A DNA stretch of 64,000 nt from the NCBI GenBank assembly GCA_046732255.1, contig JBKPMR010000061.1, positions 18,037-82,036 on the forward strand, written 5' to 3'. The position numbers were made by a program, and so were the translations under genes. Shown here one piece after another: positions 16,696 through 24,426 of this stretch. Every line of letters begins with the position of its first letter. Position 1 is the stretch's first letter. The stretch comes from DATBLE01 sp046732255 (GTDB taxonomy: Bacteria; Actinomycetota; Thermoleophilia; Gaiellales; Gaiellaceae). Under the pieces are notes generated by a model that did no database searches, was not told where the DNA came from, and worked only from the letters and a program-made list of their open reading frames with translations.

Positions 16696-17388
16696 ATGCA
16701 GACGGTTCCCGACCACCGCGTCCCTGCCGGCCCGCTTGGGGTGCGCTGGCTCGCATACGAGCTCGAGCAGCCGCAGGCCGGAGCCGTTGGCTCCGCCACG
16801 GTCGAGCTGGAGAACGCCGGCACCGAGCCGTGGCGCGGGCTCGCGCTCGCGTACCACTGGCTGGACGAGCTGGACAACGCGATCGACTGGGACGGCCTCC
16901 GAACGCCGATCGCGCGCCTCGAGCCGGCGGAGCGCGTCACGGTCGCAGCGCAGGTCCGGGCGCCGATGCCACCGGGCCGCTACCGGCTCGCGTTCGACCT
17001 CGTGCTCGAGGGCCGCTACTGGCTGTCGGAGATCGGCAACGAGATGCTCGCCGCGGAGGTCGACGTCGGCCCGCGCGACGCGGGCCCGGCGGTCGCGCAC
17101 CTCCCGCCGGAGGTGGAGCCGGCGGACGACTGGCACGAGCTCGTCCGCATAGCCCACGCGGAGGGCTACGCCGCCGTCGGCGGAGCGATCGAGAGCCGCG
17201 AGCGGACGCTCCGCCCCTACCGGCCCGGCGGCGGCCGCAACCCGTCGTTCTCGGAGCCGCTCGTCTGCCCCTCGCTGCTCCCACCGCTCATCCCGAACTG
17301 TGTGGTCGCCGCACTCCCAGCCTGGCGCCCGGAAGGCTGGGAACCGTGGATCTTCGACGGCCGGATCAGAGCCCGACTCCGCAGGTAG
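16696..17388 (+). CDS. Ig-like beta-domain protein of unknown function
   Basis: 230 residues, no signal peptide or membrane helix seen. Residues about 10-125 look like an Ig-like or CARDB-like beta sandwich (SATVELENAGTEPWRGLAL, APMPPGRYRLAFDLVLEGRYW). A similar domain is present in the C-terminal half of the GT2 protein at 22014-23447 and, more loosely, at the end of the Wzt-like ATPase. The C-terminal 80 residues are Pro/Arg-rich and unrecognised. The start ATG at 16696 is 22 nt from the divergent hemE start. I infer a glycan-related role from the shared domain only. Confidence 0.65.
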   Translation: MQTVPDHRVPAGPLGVRWLAYELEQPQAGAVGSATVELENAGTEPWRGLALAYHWLDELDNAIDWDGLRTPIARLEPAERVTVAAQVRAPMPPGRYRLAFDLVLEGRYWLSEIGNEMLAAEVDVGPRDAGPAVAHLPPEVEPADDWHELVRIAHAEGYAAVGGAIESRERTLRPYRPGGGRNPSFSEPLVCPSLLPPLIPNCVVAALPAWRPEGWEPWIFDGRIRARLRR

Positions 17389-17406
17389 GGGAACCGGCTG
17401 TTCCCC
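17388..17406. repeat. Hairpin repeat family A, copy c
   Basis: Perfect 7-bp arms GGGGAAC / GTTCCCC around CGGCT. It overlaps the last base of the Ig-domain gene and ends just before the convergent VapC stop. Confidence 0.75.
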
Positions 17407-17413
17407 GGCGCTG

Positions 17414-17830
17414 TCAGCCCTGTCCCGGCAGCGCGACGGTCGCCAGCTTCTTCTCTCTGGCGACGGCGAGAACATCAGGGTCTGACGTCGCGATGCGGTC
17501 GCCGCTCTTGGCCGAGGCGATGAGGGCGGCATCGGCGAGCGAGATCGGGCGCGTGGAACGGTGATAGTGCTCGGCGCGGATCTCAGCCGCGCGGCGAGCA
17601 ACGTCGCGGTCGAGGTCGATCGCGACCAACGGCCCTTCGAACAGCGGCTCGAGGATCTCGGTCGCGCGCGGAACCGGGAGCCGGTACAGGCGCTGCGAGA
17701 CGTCGAGGGCTTCGGCGATGTTCGCAGTCGCCACGCCCACGCCGCCTTCCCGCAGGATGCGGCGTACCTGGGCCGTCGCCGGTCCCCCCACCAGGAACGC
17801 GATCAGTGCATACGCGTCGAGCAGGATCAC
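17414..17830 (-). CDS. vapC: VapC-type PIN-domain toxin
   Basis: 138-residue PIN-domain ribonuclease. Acidic active-site residues are visible in ILLDAYALI (Asp5), NIAEALD (Glu), ISLADAALIASA (Asp) and ATSDPDVL (Asp). VapC toxins cut tRNA or rRNA and are neutralised by a cognate antitoxin. GTG start in a GTGA overlap with the antitoxin gene, the usual antitoxin-first order. Confidence 0.88.
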   Translation of the reverse strand: MILLDAYALIAFLVGGPATAQVRRILREGGVGVATANIAEALDVSQRLYRLPVPRATEILEPLFEGPLVAIDLDRDVARRAAEIRAEHYHRSTRPISLADAALIASAKSGDRIATSDPDVLAVAREKKLATVALPGQG

Positions 17831-18081
17831 CGTGCGCGGCGCCCGCGCCGGCCGGTGTCATCGGAGGCGCGCGCCTCACGGCGCAGGCGCGCCACGTCGA
17901 TCCGCTCGAACTGGGCGGCGAGCGCACCCTCGGCGGCCGCGATCGGATCGTCGGGGGCGGGCTCCAGGACGATGCGATCGCCCTGGTCGTCGAGTGCAAC
18001 GGTCGAGGTGCCCCAACGGTGCCGAATCGACGCCGGGATCGAGATTTGACCCCCCTTCGAGATCTTCATGCGCTTCTTCAT
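17827..18081 (-). CDS. vapB: AbrB/MazE-type (SpoVT-AbrB fold) antitoxin
   Basis: 84 residues. The N-terminal swapped-hairpin DNA-binding motif KISKGGQISIPASIRHRWG is followed by an acidic VALDDQGDRIVLEPAPDD segment; the C-terminus probably wraps the toxin. It neutralises the PIN toxin and represses the operon. The start ATG at 18081 (MKKRMKIS) lies inside a palindrome suited as its operator; an alternative ATG is 4 codons later. Confidence 0.86.
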   Translation of the reverse strand: MKKRMKISKGGQISIPASIRHRWGTSTVALDDQGDRIVLEPAPDDPIAAAEGALAAQFERIDVARLRREARASDDTGRRGRRAR

Positions 18082-18092
18082 GAATCATGAAG
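18076..18092. promoter_or_regulatory. Palindromic operator of the vapBC-type module
   Basis: CTTCATGA-A-TCATGAAG is a perfect 17-nt palindrome covering the antitoxin start codon. AbrB-type antitoxins normally bind such sites to autorepress. A partial CATGAT/CATGGG half site follows at about 18097-18103. Confidence 0.7.
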
Positions 18093-18236
18093 ACTATCAT
18101 GGGCTAGCCCGATCGCTCGGCACGAGCCGGCATGCTCGAACGCATTACTTGCATCAGCGGCGCGCGGAGGCGAGACCCGCGCTCTCGCCGGAGCGCACGG
18201 GAGGCCCGTCACGCGTGCCGGGGAGGGGCTCACGGG

Positions 18237-18253
18237 GGGAACCGACTGTTCCC
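18237..18253. repeat. Hairpin repeat family A, copy d
   Basis: GGGAAC / GTTCCC around CGACT, preceded by GGGGAGGGGCTCACGGG as in the 60.4-kb copy. It lies in the 165-nt spacer between the antitoxin gene and the permease stop; nothing else is seen there. Confidence 0.7.
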
Positions 18254-18258
18254 GCGCG

Positions 18259-19065
18259 CTAGAGCTCGACTGCGATCCGGTCGTCGACGCGTCTGAAGAC
18301 CCACGCGCCGACCGCGAGTGCGATCGCCGTCGCGACGAGGAGGTAGACGACGTCCCAGACGTCCGGGAGCGTCCCGTAGAAGAGCGGATCGCGGAGCGCG
18401 TACAGCGGCGGCGTCAGCGGGTTGCCCCAGCGCAGGATCGTCACCACCCAGTCGTACTTCTGCACCCCGCCGGGCAGGTCTTCGAGGCGGTAGAGGATCG
18501 GCGTCAGGAAGAACCACGGGAGCAGCACGGCCTGGACCAGGTGCTCGACGTCGCGGAAGACCACGTTCGCGCACGACACGAGCAGCGCGACGCCGGCGAC
18601 GAACCCCACGAGCACGGCCGCGATCGGGATCGACAGGAGAAACGTGTCCCGGGTCTCCGGGATCACGATCACGTCGACGACGATCAGCACGAGCAGCATC
18701 GCGGCGAAGGTGACGAGTTGCGTCGCAACGACCGACAGCGGCACCAGCTGCCGCGGGAACCGCACCTTCTTGACCAGCGCCGCGCTGTCGACCATCGAGC
18801 GCGACGCGGTCGTGAGCGAGGTGGAGAAGAACAGCCACAGCGCGAGCCCGACGAGCAGGTACAGCGGGTAGTGGTCGATGTCCGTCGCCTTCCAGAGCAC
18901 CGAGAAGACGAGGACGTAGATCGCCATCAGGATCAGCGGGTTCAGCAGCGACCACGCGACCCCGAGCGCCGAGCCCTTGTACCGGGTCTGCAGATCGCGC
19001 CGGAAGAGGTTCCCGAACAGCTCCCGGTAGCGGTACAGGTCGGCGTAGATCGACACGGTCGTCAC
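18259..19065 (-). CDS. wzm: Wzm-like ABC-2 polysaccharide export permease
   Basis: 268-residue membrane protein with about six helices. The N-terminal cytoplasmic FGNLFRRDLQTRYKGSALGVAWSLLNPL is the hallmark of ABC-2 glycan exporters (Wzm/TagG). It ends at RRVDDRIAVEL. It would form the channel driven by the Wzt-like ATPase at 13321-14544, moving a finished lipid-linked glycan across the cytoplasmic membrane. The GTG start lies in a GTGA overlap with the upstream methyltransferase gene. It is the last gene of a tight operon running from 24382 to 18259. Confidence 0.9.
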   Translation of the reverse strand: MTTVSIYADLYRYRELFGNLFRRDLQTRYKGSALGVAWSLLNPLILMAIYVLVFSVLWKATDIDHYPLYLLVGLALWLFFSTSLTTASRSMVDSAALVKKVRFPRQLVPLSVVATQLVTFAAMLLVLIVVDVIVIPETRDTFLLSIPIAAVLVGFVAGVALLVSCANVVFRDVEHLVQAVLLPWFFLTPILYRLEDLPGGVQKYDWVVTILRWGNPLTPPLYALRDPLFYGTLPDVWDVVYLLVATAIALAVGAWVFRRVDDRIAVEL

Positions 19066-19931
19066 CGATTGAACAGGAAGCTCCGGTGCTCGACCGGTGT
19101 CTCCGGCGCACCCGCGGCCGAGAACAGGGCGTCGAGCAGGAACTCCCGCGCCGGTGTGACGCCGGCCCCCGCCGCGTACGCCAGGAACTCGTGCCGGTTC
19201 AAGACCCAGCCGAGGTACTCGGTCTCGTAGCCGTAGGCGTAGGCGCGCTGGAGGACGACGAACGACGGCGCGCTCAACGCCACCGGGACACGCGCGACGT
19301 ACAGATGCGAGGCGGAGGCCGCGGCGAGCCGATCGAACAGCCTGCGCCAGTCCTCGGCGTACTGGAGCGATGAGCTGGCGACGACGAGGTCGTAGGTCCG
19401 CTCGAGGCACGACTCGTCCTCGTGGAAGACCACTTCCCGCGCCGCCTCGCGTCCCTCGGCGCACACCGCCCGGGTTTCCTTCACGTGGTAGTCGAGCTCG
19501 AGCCCGGGCACCACCGAGCGGGCCAGCGCCCAGTAGTGGCCCAGGCCGCCTCCCCAGTCGAGGACGGAGAGTCGCTCGCGACCACGCGCGGCCAGGGCGA
19601 CCACGTACGCGAACGCGACGAGCATGTTGTGGGCCGAGACATCGCCGGTCGTCACCTGCGCCGTCTCGTGGTGGACGCCGAGCGGGTTCGGAGCGTCGAT
19701 CGCGGCCAGGTAGGCAGGCCACTTCTCGCGGTACGCGCGCGCGACCGCCTCGACGTCCCAGCCCTTTGTAGGCCGCGCCCAGCCCTCGCGGACGTACTCC
19801 CATTCCGGCGGTTCCTGGGCGGTCAGACCCGCCTTGGGGGTCAGACCCTGGGGTTCCGGTCGCTTCCCCGCGCCGAGTCGCCTCTTCGTCACGAGGATCG
19901 TTCGTCTCAGTCGGCGGCGCAGACGGCTCAC
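19062..19931 (-). CDS. SAM-dependent methyltransferase (glycan-type)
   Basis: 289 residues. LSVLDWGGGLGHYWALAR is the SAM-binding loop, YDLVVASSSLQYAEDWRRLFDRL the strand 4-5 region. This pattern is common in TIGR04325-like methyltransferases of glycan loci. GTG start in a GTGA overlap with the aminotransferase. The N-terminal ~45 residues are basic and partly encoded by two GGTCTGACC palindromes (GLTPKAGLT), so this segment looks like inserted repeat DNA in frame. The acceptor sugar is unknown. Confidence 0.75.
   Translation of the reverse strand: MSRLRRRLRRTILVTKRRLGAGKRPEPQGLTPKAGLTAQEPPEWEYVREGWARPTKGWDVEAVARAYREKWPAYLAAIDAPNPLGVHHETAQVTTGDVSAHNMLVAFAYVVALAARGRERLSVLDWGGGLGHYWALARSVVPGLELDYHVKETRAVCAEGREAAREVVFHEDESCLERTYDLVVASSSLQYAEDWRRLFDRLAAASASHLYVARVPVALSAPSFVVLQRAYAYGYETEYLGWVLNRHEFLAYAAGAGVTPAREFLLDALFSAAGAPETPVEHRSFLFNR
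19818..19848. repeat. Two GGTCAGACC palindromes inside the methyltransferase N-terminus (family C)
   Basis: GCGGTC-A-GACCCGC and GGGTC-A-GACCC lie 17 nt apart and are read as GLT..AGLT. The same core, GGGGTCTGACCCC, occurs twice at 32771-32877. Confidence 0.7.
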
Positions 19932-21022
19932 GCTGCGCGGACCGCCTCGACGACCTGCTCGGCCTCGGCGTCGGTCAGCTCGGCGTAGAGCGGCAAGCTG
20001 ACCACCCGCGCGCACACGCGCTCCGAGACGTCGAGCGGCAGGTCGCCGGCGAGCGACGTGTACGCCGGCTGCCGGTGGATCGGCTCCGGGTAGTGCACCA
20101 GCGTCTCGACGCCGCGCCCGCGCAGTCCAGCGCGGAACGACTCGCGGTCCTCGGCGAGCACGACGAAGAGGTGCCACACGTGGCTGCCCTTGTCCGGCTC
20201 GGCAGGGAGGGTGACCGGAGCGCCGGCGAGCTCCTGCCGGTAGTAGGCGGCCAGCTCGCGGCGGCGGGCGTTCCACGCGTCGAGGTGGCCGAGCTTGCGG
20301 GTCAGGAGCTCGGCCTGGATCTCGTCCAGCCGGCTGTTCACGCCCGGCACGATCGCGATCCCCCGCGCTTCAGCCCGCTCGCCGTGGGAGCGGAGCCGGC
20401 GGAGCTCGTCGGCGATCGCCGCGTCGTTCGTCACCACCGCGCCGGCGTCCCCGAGTGCCCCGAGGTTCTTGGTCGGATAGAAGCTGTAGGTCGCGGTCGA
20501 GACCGAGCCGGGTCTCGACCCCTGGTACTCGGCACCGTGGGCCTGCGCGGCGTCCTCGACCAGAACGAGGCCGCCCTCGGCGGCCAGCGCCCTGAGTGGC
20601 TCGAGCTCCGCGCACCGGCCATAGAGGTGCACCGGCACGAGTGCCTTCGTTCTCGGCGTGAGCGCGGCCTCGGCCGACGCCGGATCGAGCGTCCAGGTCT
20701 GCGGATCGACGTCCGCGAGCACGGGAGTCGCTCCGGTGGCGACGATCGCGGTGATCGTCGCGACGCAGGTGTTGGCCGCGGTGACGACCTCGTCGCCAGG
20801 GCCGATGCCGTGTGCCCGGAGCGACAGCGCGATCGCGTCCGTCCCCGAGTTGAGACCGACCGCATGGGCGGCGCCGCAGTAGGAGGCCCAGGCCTCCTCG
20901 AACCGCTCGAGCGCCGGCCCGCCGACGAAACGGGCGCCCCGGAGCACGTCCGCGAACCCTTCCTGGAGCTCGTCCGCGATCGCCGCCGCCTGGCGGCTCA
21001 GGTCGACGAACGGGACGCTCAC
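19928..21022 (-). CDS. DegT/DnrJ/EryC1/StrS aminotransferase
   Basis: PLP-dependent sugar aminotransferase of 364 residues that converts a nucleotide-linked keto-sugar to an aminosugar. Visible motifs: VPFVDLSRQ at the start, GLNSGTDAIALSL (phosphate cup), VEDAAQAHGA with the PLP-ring Asp, and SFYPTKNLGALGDAG with the PLP-binding Lys. GTG start in GTGA overlap with the upstream epimerase. Together they could make an amino-deoxysugar for the glycan exported by Wzm/Wzt. Confidence 0.92.
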   Translation of the reverse strand: MSVPFVDLSRQAAAIADELQEGFADVLRGARFVGGPALERFEEAWASYCGAAHAVGLNSGTDAIALSLRAHGIGPGDEVVTAANTCVATITAIVATGATPVLADVDPQTWTLDPASAEAALTPRTKALVPVHLYGRCAELEPLRALAAEGGLVLVEDAAQAHGAEYQGSRPGSVSTATYSFYPTKNLGALGDAGAVVTNDAAIADELRRLRSHGERAEARGIAIVPGVNSRLDEIQAELLTRKLGHLDAWNARRRELAAYYRQELAGAPVTLPAEPDKGSHVWHLFVVLAEDRESFRAGLRGRGVETLVHYPEPIHRQPAYTSLAGDLPLDVSERVCARVVSLPLYAELTDAEAEQVVEAVRAA

Positions 21023-22002
21023 CAGTATGCCTCGGCATGCTCGCGGTAATACTCGAGCGACCGTTCGAGCCCCTCGCGCAGGCCGACCCTCGGCGCCCAG
21101 TCCAGCCGCTCGCGGATCTTCCCGTCGTTCGCGACGTAGTCGCCGATGTCGATCGAGAGCCGCTCGTCCGGGAAGGGCACGAGCCGGAACGACGCCTCCG
21201 GCGCCAGCTCGACCAGCAGCTCGGCAAGCTCGAGCAGGCTGACCGACTCGTCGCCGCCGAGGTTGAAGACCTCGCCGTCGGCCTCCTCCCGCGCCGCGGC
21301 GAGCAGGAACGCCTCCACCGCGTCGTCGACGTAGGTGAAGTCGCGCCGCTGGCTGCCGTCGCCGAAGATCGCCAGCTCCTCGCCGAGCACCGCGAGCCGA
21401 AGCCAGGTGCCGAGGAACGTCTGGCGGTCGTCCTTCACACGCATCGCCGGCCCGTACGTGTTCGTCAGCCTCAGCACCGCGCAGTGGAGGCCGTACAGGC
21501 GCCCGTACACCAGGTGGTACGCCTCGCCGGCCGCCTTGTTCACGCCGTTCGGGTCGACGGGCGCGACCGGATGGGCCTCGTCCACCGGGAGGTACTGCGG
21601 CCGTCCGTAGAGCTGCCGGGTGCTCGCGAAGACGACCTTGGCGTCAGGCGCCTCCCGGCGGCACGTCTCGAGGATCGAGAGCTGGGCGCGGCAGTTGATG
21701 TCGAGGTCGGTGTACGGGTCGTGGAGCGAGTCGACATGGCTCGTCTGGCCGGCGAGGTTGAAGATCACCGCGCACCCCCGGATCAGGGAACGCAGGCTGT
21801 GCCGGTCGCGTACGTCCGAGACGTTGACCGTAACTGCGTCCTCGATCCCCGCGATGTTCGCGCGGTTGCCGCCGTACTCGGGAATCAGCGAGTCGACGAG
21901 CACGACATCGGCCTCGAGGCCGACGAGCCTGCGCGCGAGGTTCGATCCGATGAACCCGAGGCCGCCGGTGATCAGGACACGCTTCCCGCGGTACTCGACC
22001 AT
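21019..22002 (-). CDS. NAD-dependent epimerase/dehydratase (extended SDR)
   Basis: 327 residues with VLITGGLGFIGSNLARRL at the N-terminus (GxxGxxG NAD site), an NLAGQTSHVDS segment, and the FASTRQLYGRPQYLP catalytic Ser/Thr region. The usual Tyr-x-x-x-Lys motif reads NGVNKAAGE, so the catalytic Tyr is Asn while Lys is kept. I recall SDRs with DxNGINK at this place, so this may be a natural variant. It probably acts on a nucleotide sugar used by the coupled aminotransferase. The start follows 11 nt after the GT2 stop. Confidence 0.85.
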   Translation of the reverse strand: MVEYRGKRVLITGGLGFIGSNLARRLVGLEADVVLVDSLIPEYGGNRANIAGIEDAVTVNVSDVRDRHSLRSLIRGCAVIFNLAGQTSHVDSLHDPYTDLDINCRAQLSILETCRREAPDAKVVFASTRQLYGRPQYLPVDEAHPVAPVDPNGVNKAAGEAYHLVYGRLYGLHCAVLRLTNTYGPAMRVKDDRQTFLGTWLRLAVLGEELAIFGDGSQRRDFTYVDDAVEAFLLAAAREEADGEVFNLGGDESVSLLELAELLVELAPEASFRLVPFPDERLSIDIGDYVANDGKIRERLDWAPRVGLREGLERSLEYYREHAEAYW

Positions 22003-22013
22003 GCGCGCGGACG

Positions 22014-23447
22014 CTACCGCAGGCGGCGCCGCACGATCGACGCTGGCGTCAGCTCGACGCCTGACGAGGACTGCACCGGGATCCCGAGCGCCCTCGCCTC
22101 GCGCAGCCGCGCGAGCAGCGGCCGCCGGCGGCCCTGCCGGACGACCACGTCGGGTACGACCAGGCGCGTCGCCCCGCCCGGATCAGCTGCGACTCGGCCG
22201 CCGAACCGGCGCGCGAGCTCGTCGGGACGGTCGGTGACGACGAGCGGCTCGTCGTGCGCGTCGAGGCTTCGCAGCACCGCGAAGAGCGCATCGTCCTCGC
22301 CGGGGTCGAGCACGGCGACGAGTCGCGACGGCGCGACGTCCACCTCGACCCGGAGCTCGGTTCCGAACCAGCGCACCTGCTCGTGGACGAGGTCGAGCGT
22401 GAGCGTCCAGCGGCCCGCGGCCGGCGGGATGGTCAGGGGAACGGGGACGATCGCGCGCCCTCCCCCCGCGAGGGCGGCGGGGAGCGGCCGGTGGGCGCCG
22501 TCCACGACCTGGTCGCCCCGGTGCCAGCGGGTTCCCACCGCGAACACCGCGCCCCACGGAAGCGGCTCGCCGCCGAGATTGTCGACCAACACGTCCACCG
22601 TCTCGGTCCCTCCCGCCTGCACCGGAGGCACGGCCTCGAGCAGGGTCAGGCGGGCCTGGTACGCGGACTCGGGCAGCCTGCGCCCGGCCCAGAAGCGGTC
22701 GATCTCCTCCCGCTCGACCCTGCTGATCTCCGCACGTGACCCGGCCGCCGGCGGCGCGGCGAGCACTTCCTCGACGAGCGCCAGGTCGTCGGCCGGCACG
22801 TTCGCCGTCGGCGGATCCACCAGCTCCGGGAGGTAGAAGGCCTCGTTGAGCGGCCGGCCGGCGACGCGCTTCCCCGGGTGGAGCCGCTCGTACCGCTCAG
22901 CCTTCGCCGCTCTTGCTTCCCGCGAGTTGAGCAACGTGTCGGCGTGGTAGAAGCCGTCCGCGAGATAGCGCGACGGCCCGAGGACGGCAACCGGCACGTG
23001 CGTCTCGTCCGGGAAGCCGAGCACGCGGGGGTCGTTGAGCACGAGCCTGGGCTGGTAGTCGGGCCGCCACGGCCGGGCGTCGAGGTACCGGTCGGCGGTG
23101 GGGTACAGCCACCGGCGCGGGACCCAGTAGTGCGTCACGTCGGCCGCCGCCACCAGCGACGGCAGCGCGTCGAGCAATCCACTGCTCGGAATCTCGTCGT
23201 CGTCGACGGTCAGCACCCAGTCGCCTCGGCACTCCGAATGGATCCACGCGAGCGGCCGGTCGACCGGATCGGCATATGGGTAACGGACCACCCGGTCTGC
23301 GACCGCAGCCAGCGCCTGCGCCGTCGCCTCGTCGGCCCGGTCGTCGAGCGCGACGAGGATCTCGTCGGCGACCCCGCGGAAGAGCGCGAGCATCGCGGCG
23401 ACCCGGTCTCCGGGCCCGCGGGTCATCACGTTGACCGAGAGGCTCAG
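22014..23447 (-). CDS. GT2 glycosyltransferase with C-terminal Ig-like domain
   Basis: The N-terminal GT-A domain (about 1-250) has VADEILVALDDRADEAT, the metal-binding VLTVDDDEIP and HADTLLNSR. Residues about 270-380 form an Ig-like domain (ETVDVLVDNLGGEPLPWG, AAGRWTLTLDLVHEQVRW) similar to the protein at 16696-17388. The last 90 residues are unrecognised. The first beta strand (LSLSVNVMTRG) is only included if translation starts at CTG 23447, in a CTGA overlap with the upstream gene. GTG 23429 is the next option and would cut that strand. Confidence 0.8.
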   Translation of the reverse strand: MSLSVNVMTRGPGDRVAAMLALFRGVADEILVALDDRADEATAQALAAVADRVVRYPYADPVDRPLAWIHSECRGDWVLTVDDDEIPSSGLLDALPSLVAAADVTHYWVPRRWLYPTADRYLDARPWRPDYQPRLVLNDPRVLGFPDETHVPVAVLGPSRYLADGFYHADTLLNSREARAAKAERYERLHPGKRVAGRPLNEAFYLPELVDPPTANVPADDLALVEEVLAAPPAAGSRAEISRVEREEIDRFWAGRRLPESAYQARLTLLEAVPPVQAGGTETVDVLVDNLGGEPLPWGAVFAVGTRWHRGDQVVDGAHRPLPAALAGGGRAIVPVPLTIPPAAGRWTLTLDLVHEQVRWFGTELRVEVDVAPSRLVAVLDPGEDDALFAVLRSLDAHDEPLVVTDRPDELARRFGGRVAADPGGATRLVVPDVVVRQGRRRPLLARLREARALGIPVQSSSGVELTPASIVRRRLR

Positions 23448-24382
23448 AAGAGCTTCCTCGCGAAGACGCTCACGCCGCTGTAGCCGTAACACGTCTGCGC
23501 GAACCACGTGGCCGCGGAGCGACCGACGAGCGGCAGCCGGCGCAGCCTCCCCCCGATCCGCCGGCCGCGCAGGTCGTCGTCGCCCTCCGCGTGCTCGACC
23601 CGGCGGACGGCGAGCCCCGCCCGCGCGAACGCCCACACGTAGGCGTAGAGCGTGTGCACGTGCTCGTTGATCCCGAAGCTCTTCTCGTGCTCCTGGTCCT
23701 CGACCTCGCCGCTCGCCCGCACCGCGCGCGTCCCCTCATTCAGCGCCGCGACGGTGCCGCCGCGGCGCGTGACCCGAGCCATCTCGGCGACCATCCGCCT
23801 CAGGTCGAGCGCGTGGTGCAGTGCGGCGACGCAGTAGACGAGGTCGAAGGAGCCCGAGGCGAACGGGAGGTGCTCGCCGTCCGCCTGGATCCGCGCGAAC
23901 GGCCCGACGCGGCCCTCGTAGAACGCGCCTCGCCCGAGACCGATGATCGGGTCGGCGAGGATGTCGGTGGCGACGTAGTCGACGCCGAGTGGGACGAGGT
24001 GCTGGGCCGCCCACGCCTTCGCCGCCCCGACCTCGAGGACGCGCATCCCCGGCCGCACATACCGCTCGAGGAGCAGTGAGAACGAGTGCTCGTTCGCACG
24101 CCAGGTCCGATCCTCCCACTCGAGGTCGCGGGTCAGGTACGGCAGGTGCGCGTCGACCTCGTCGTCGGGCTCGTACCAACCTTCGGCGCGCGCCATCGCC
24201 GGCCAGCCCTCGATCTCGGCCCGCTTGTCCGCGATTCCGGGGATGCGGTCGTCGAGCATCCGCGGGATGCCGTCCTCAATCGGGAAGACGGCGCCGCAAC
24301 GCGTGCAGCGAAGCCCTTCGGGTTCGTCCCCCAACTGCCCGCGGCACACGGGACAGCGCATGACGTCGAGCGGGAAGGTCAA
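23444..24382 (-). CDS. Methyltransferase with N-terminal zinc-ribbon (Trm112-like) domain
   Basis: 312 residues. Residues 9-45 carry CPVC and CTRC, a Trm112-like zinc ribbon. The class I methyltransferase domain follows: MRVLEVGAAKAWAAQHL (SAM loop), FDLVYCVAALHHALDLRRM, and GGTVAALNEGTR. Such fusions are seen in glycan and small-molecule methyltransferases. TTG at 24382 gives the listed start; ATG at the MRCPVC position, 7 codons later, is an alternative. It heads the operon that ends with the Wzm-like permease. Confidence 0.8.
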   Translation of the reverse strand: MTFPLDVMRCPVCRGQLGDEPEGLRCTRCGAVFPIEDGIPRMLDDRIPGIADKRAEIEGWPAMARAEGWYEPDDEVDAHLPYLTRDLEWEDRTWRANEHSFSLLLERYVRPGMRVLEVGAAKAWAAQHLVPLGVDYVATDILADPIIGLGRGAFYEGRVGPFARIQADGEHLPFASGSFDLVYCVAALHHALDLRRMVAEMARVTRRGGTVAALNEGTRAVRASGEVEDQEHEKSFGINEHVHTLYAYVWAFARAGLAVRRVEHAEGDDDLRGRRIGGRLRRLPLVGRSAATWFAQTCYGYSGVSVFARKLF

Positions 24383-24426
24383 CCTGTATCCATCTCCGCA
24401 CCAATGCTTAACACGGCTCGGTTACG

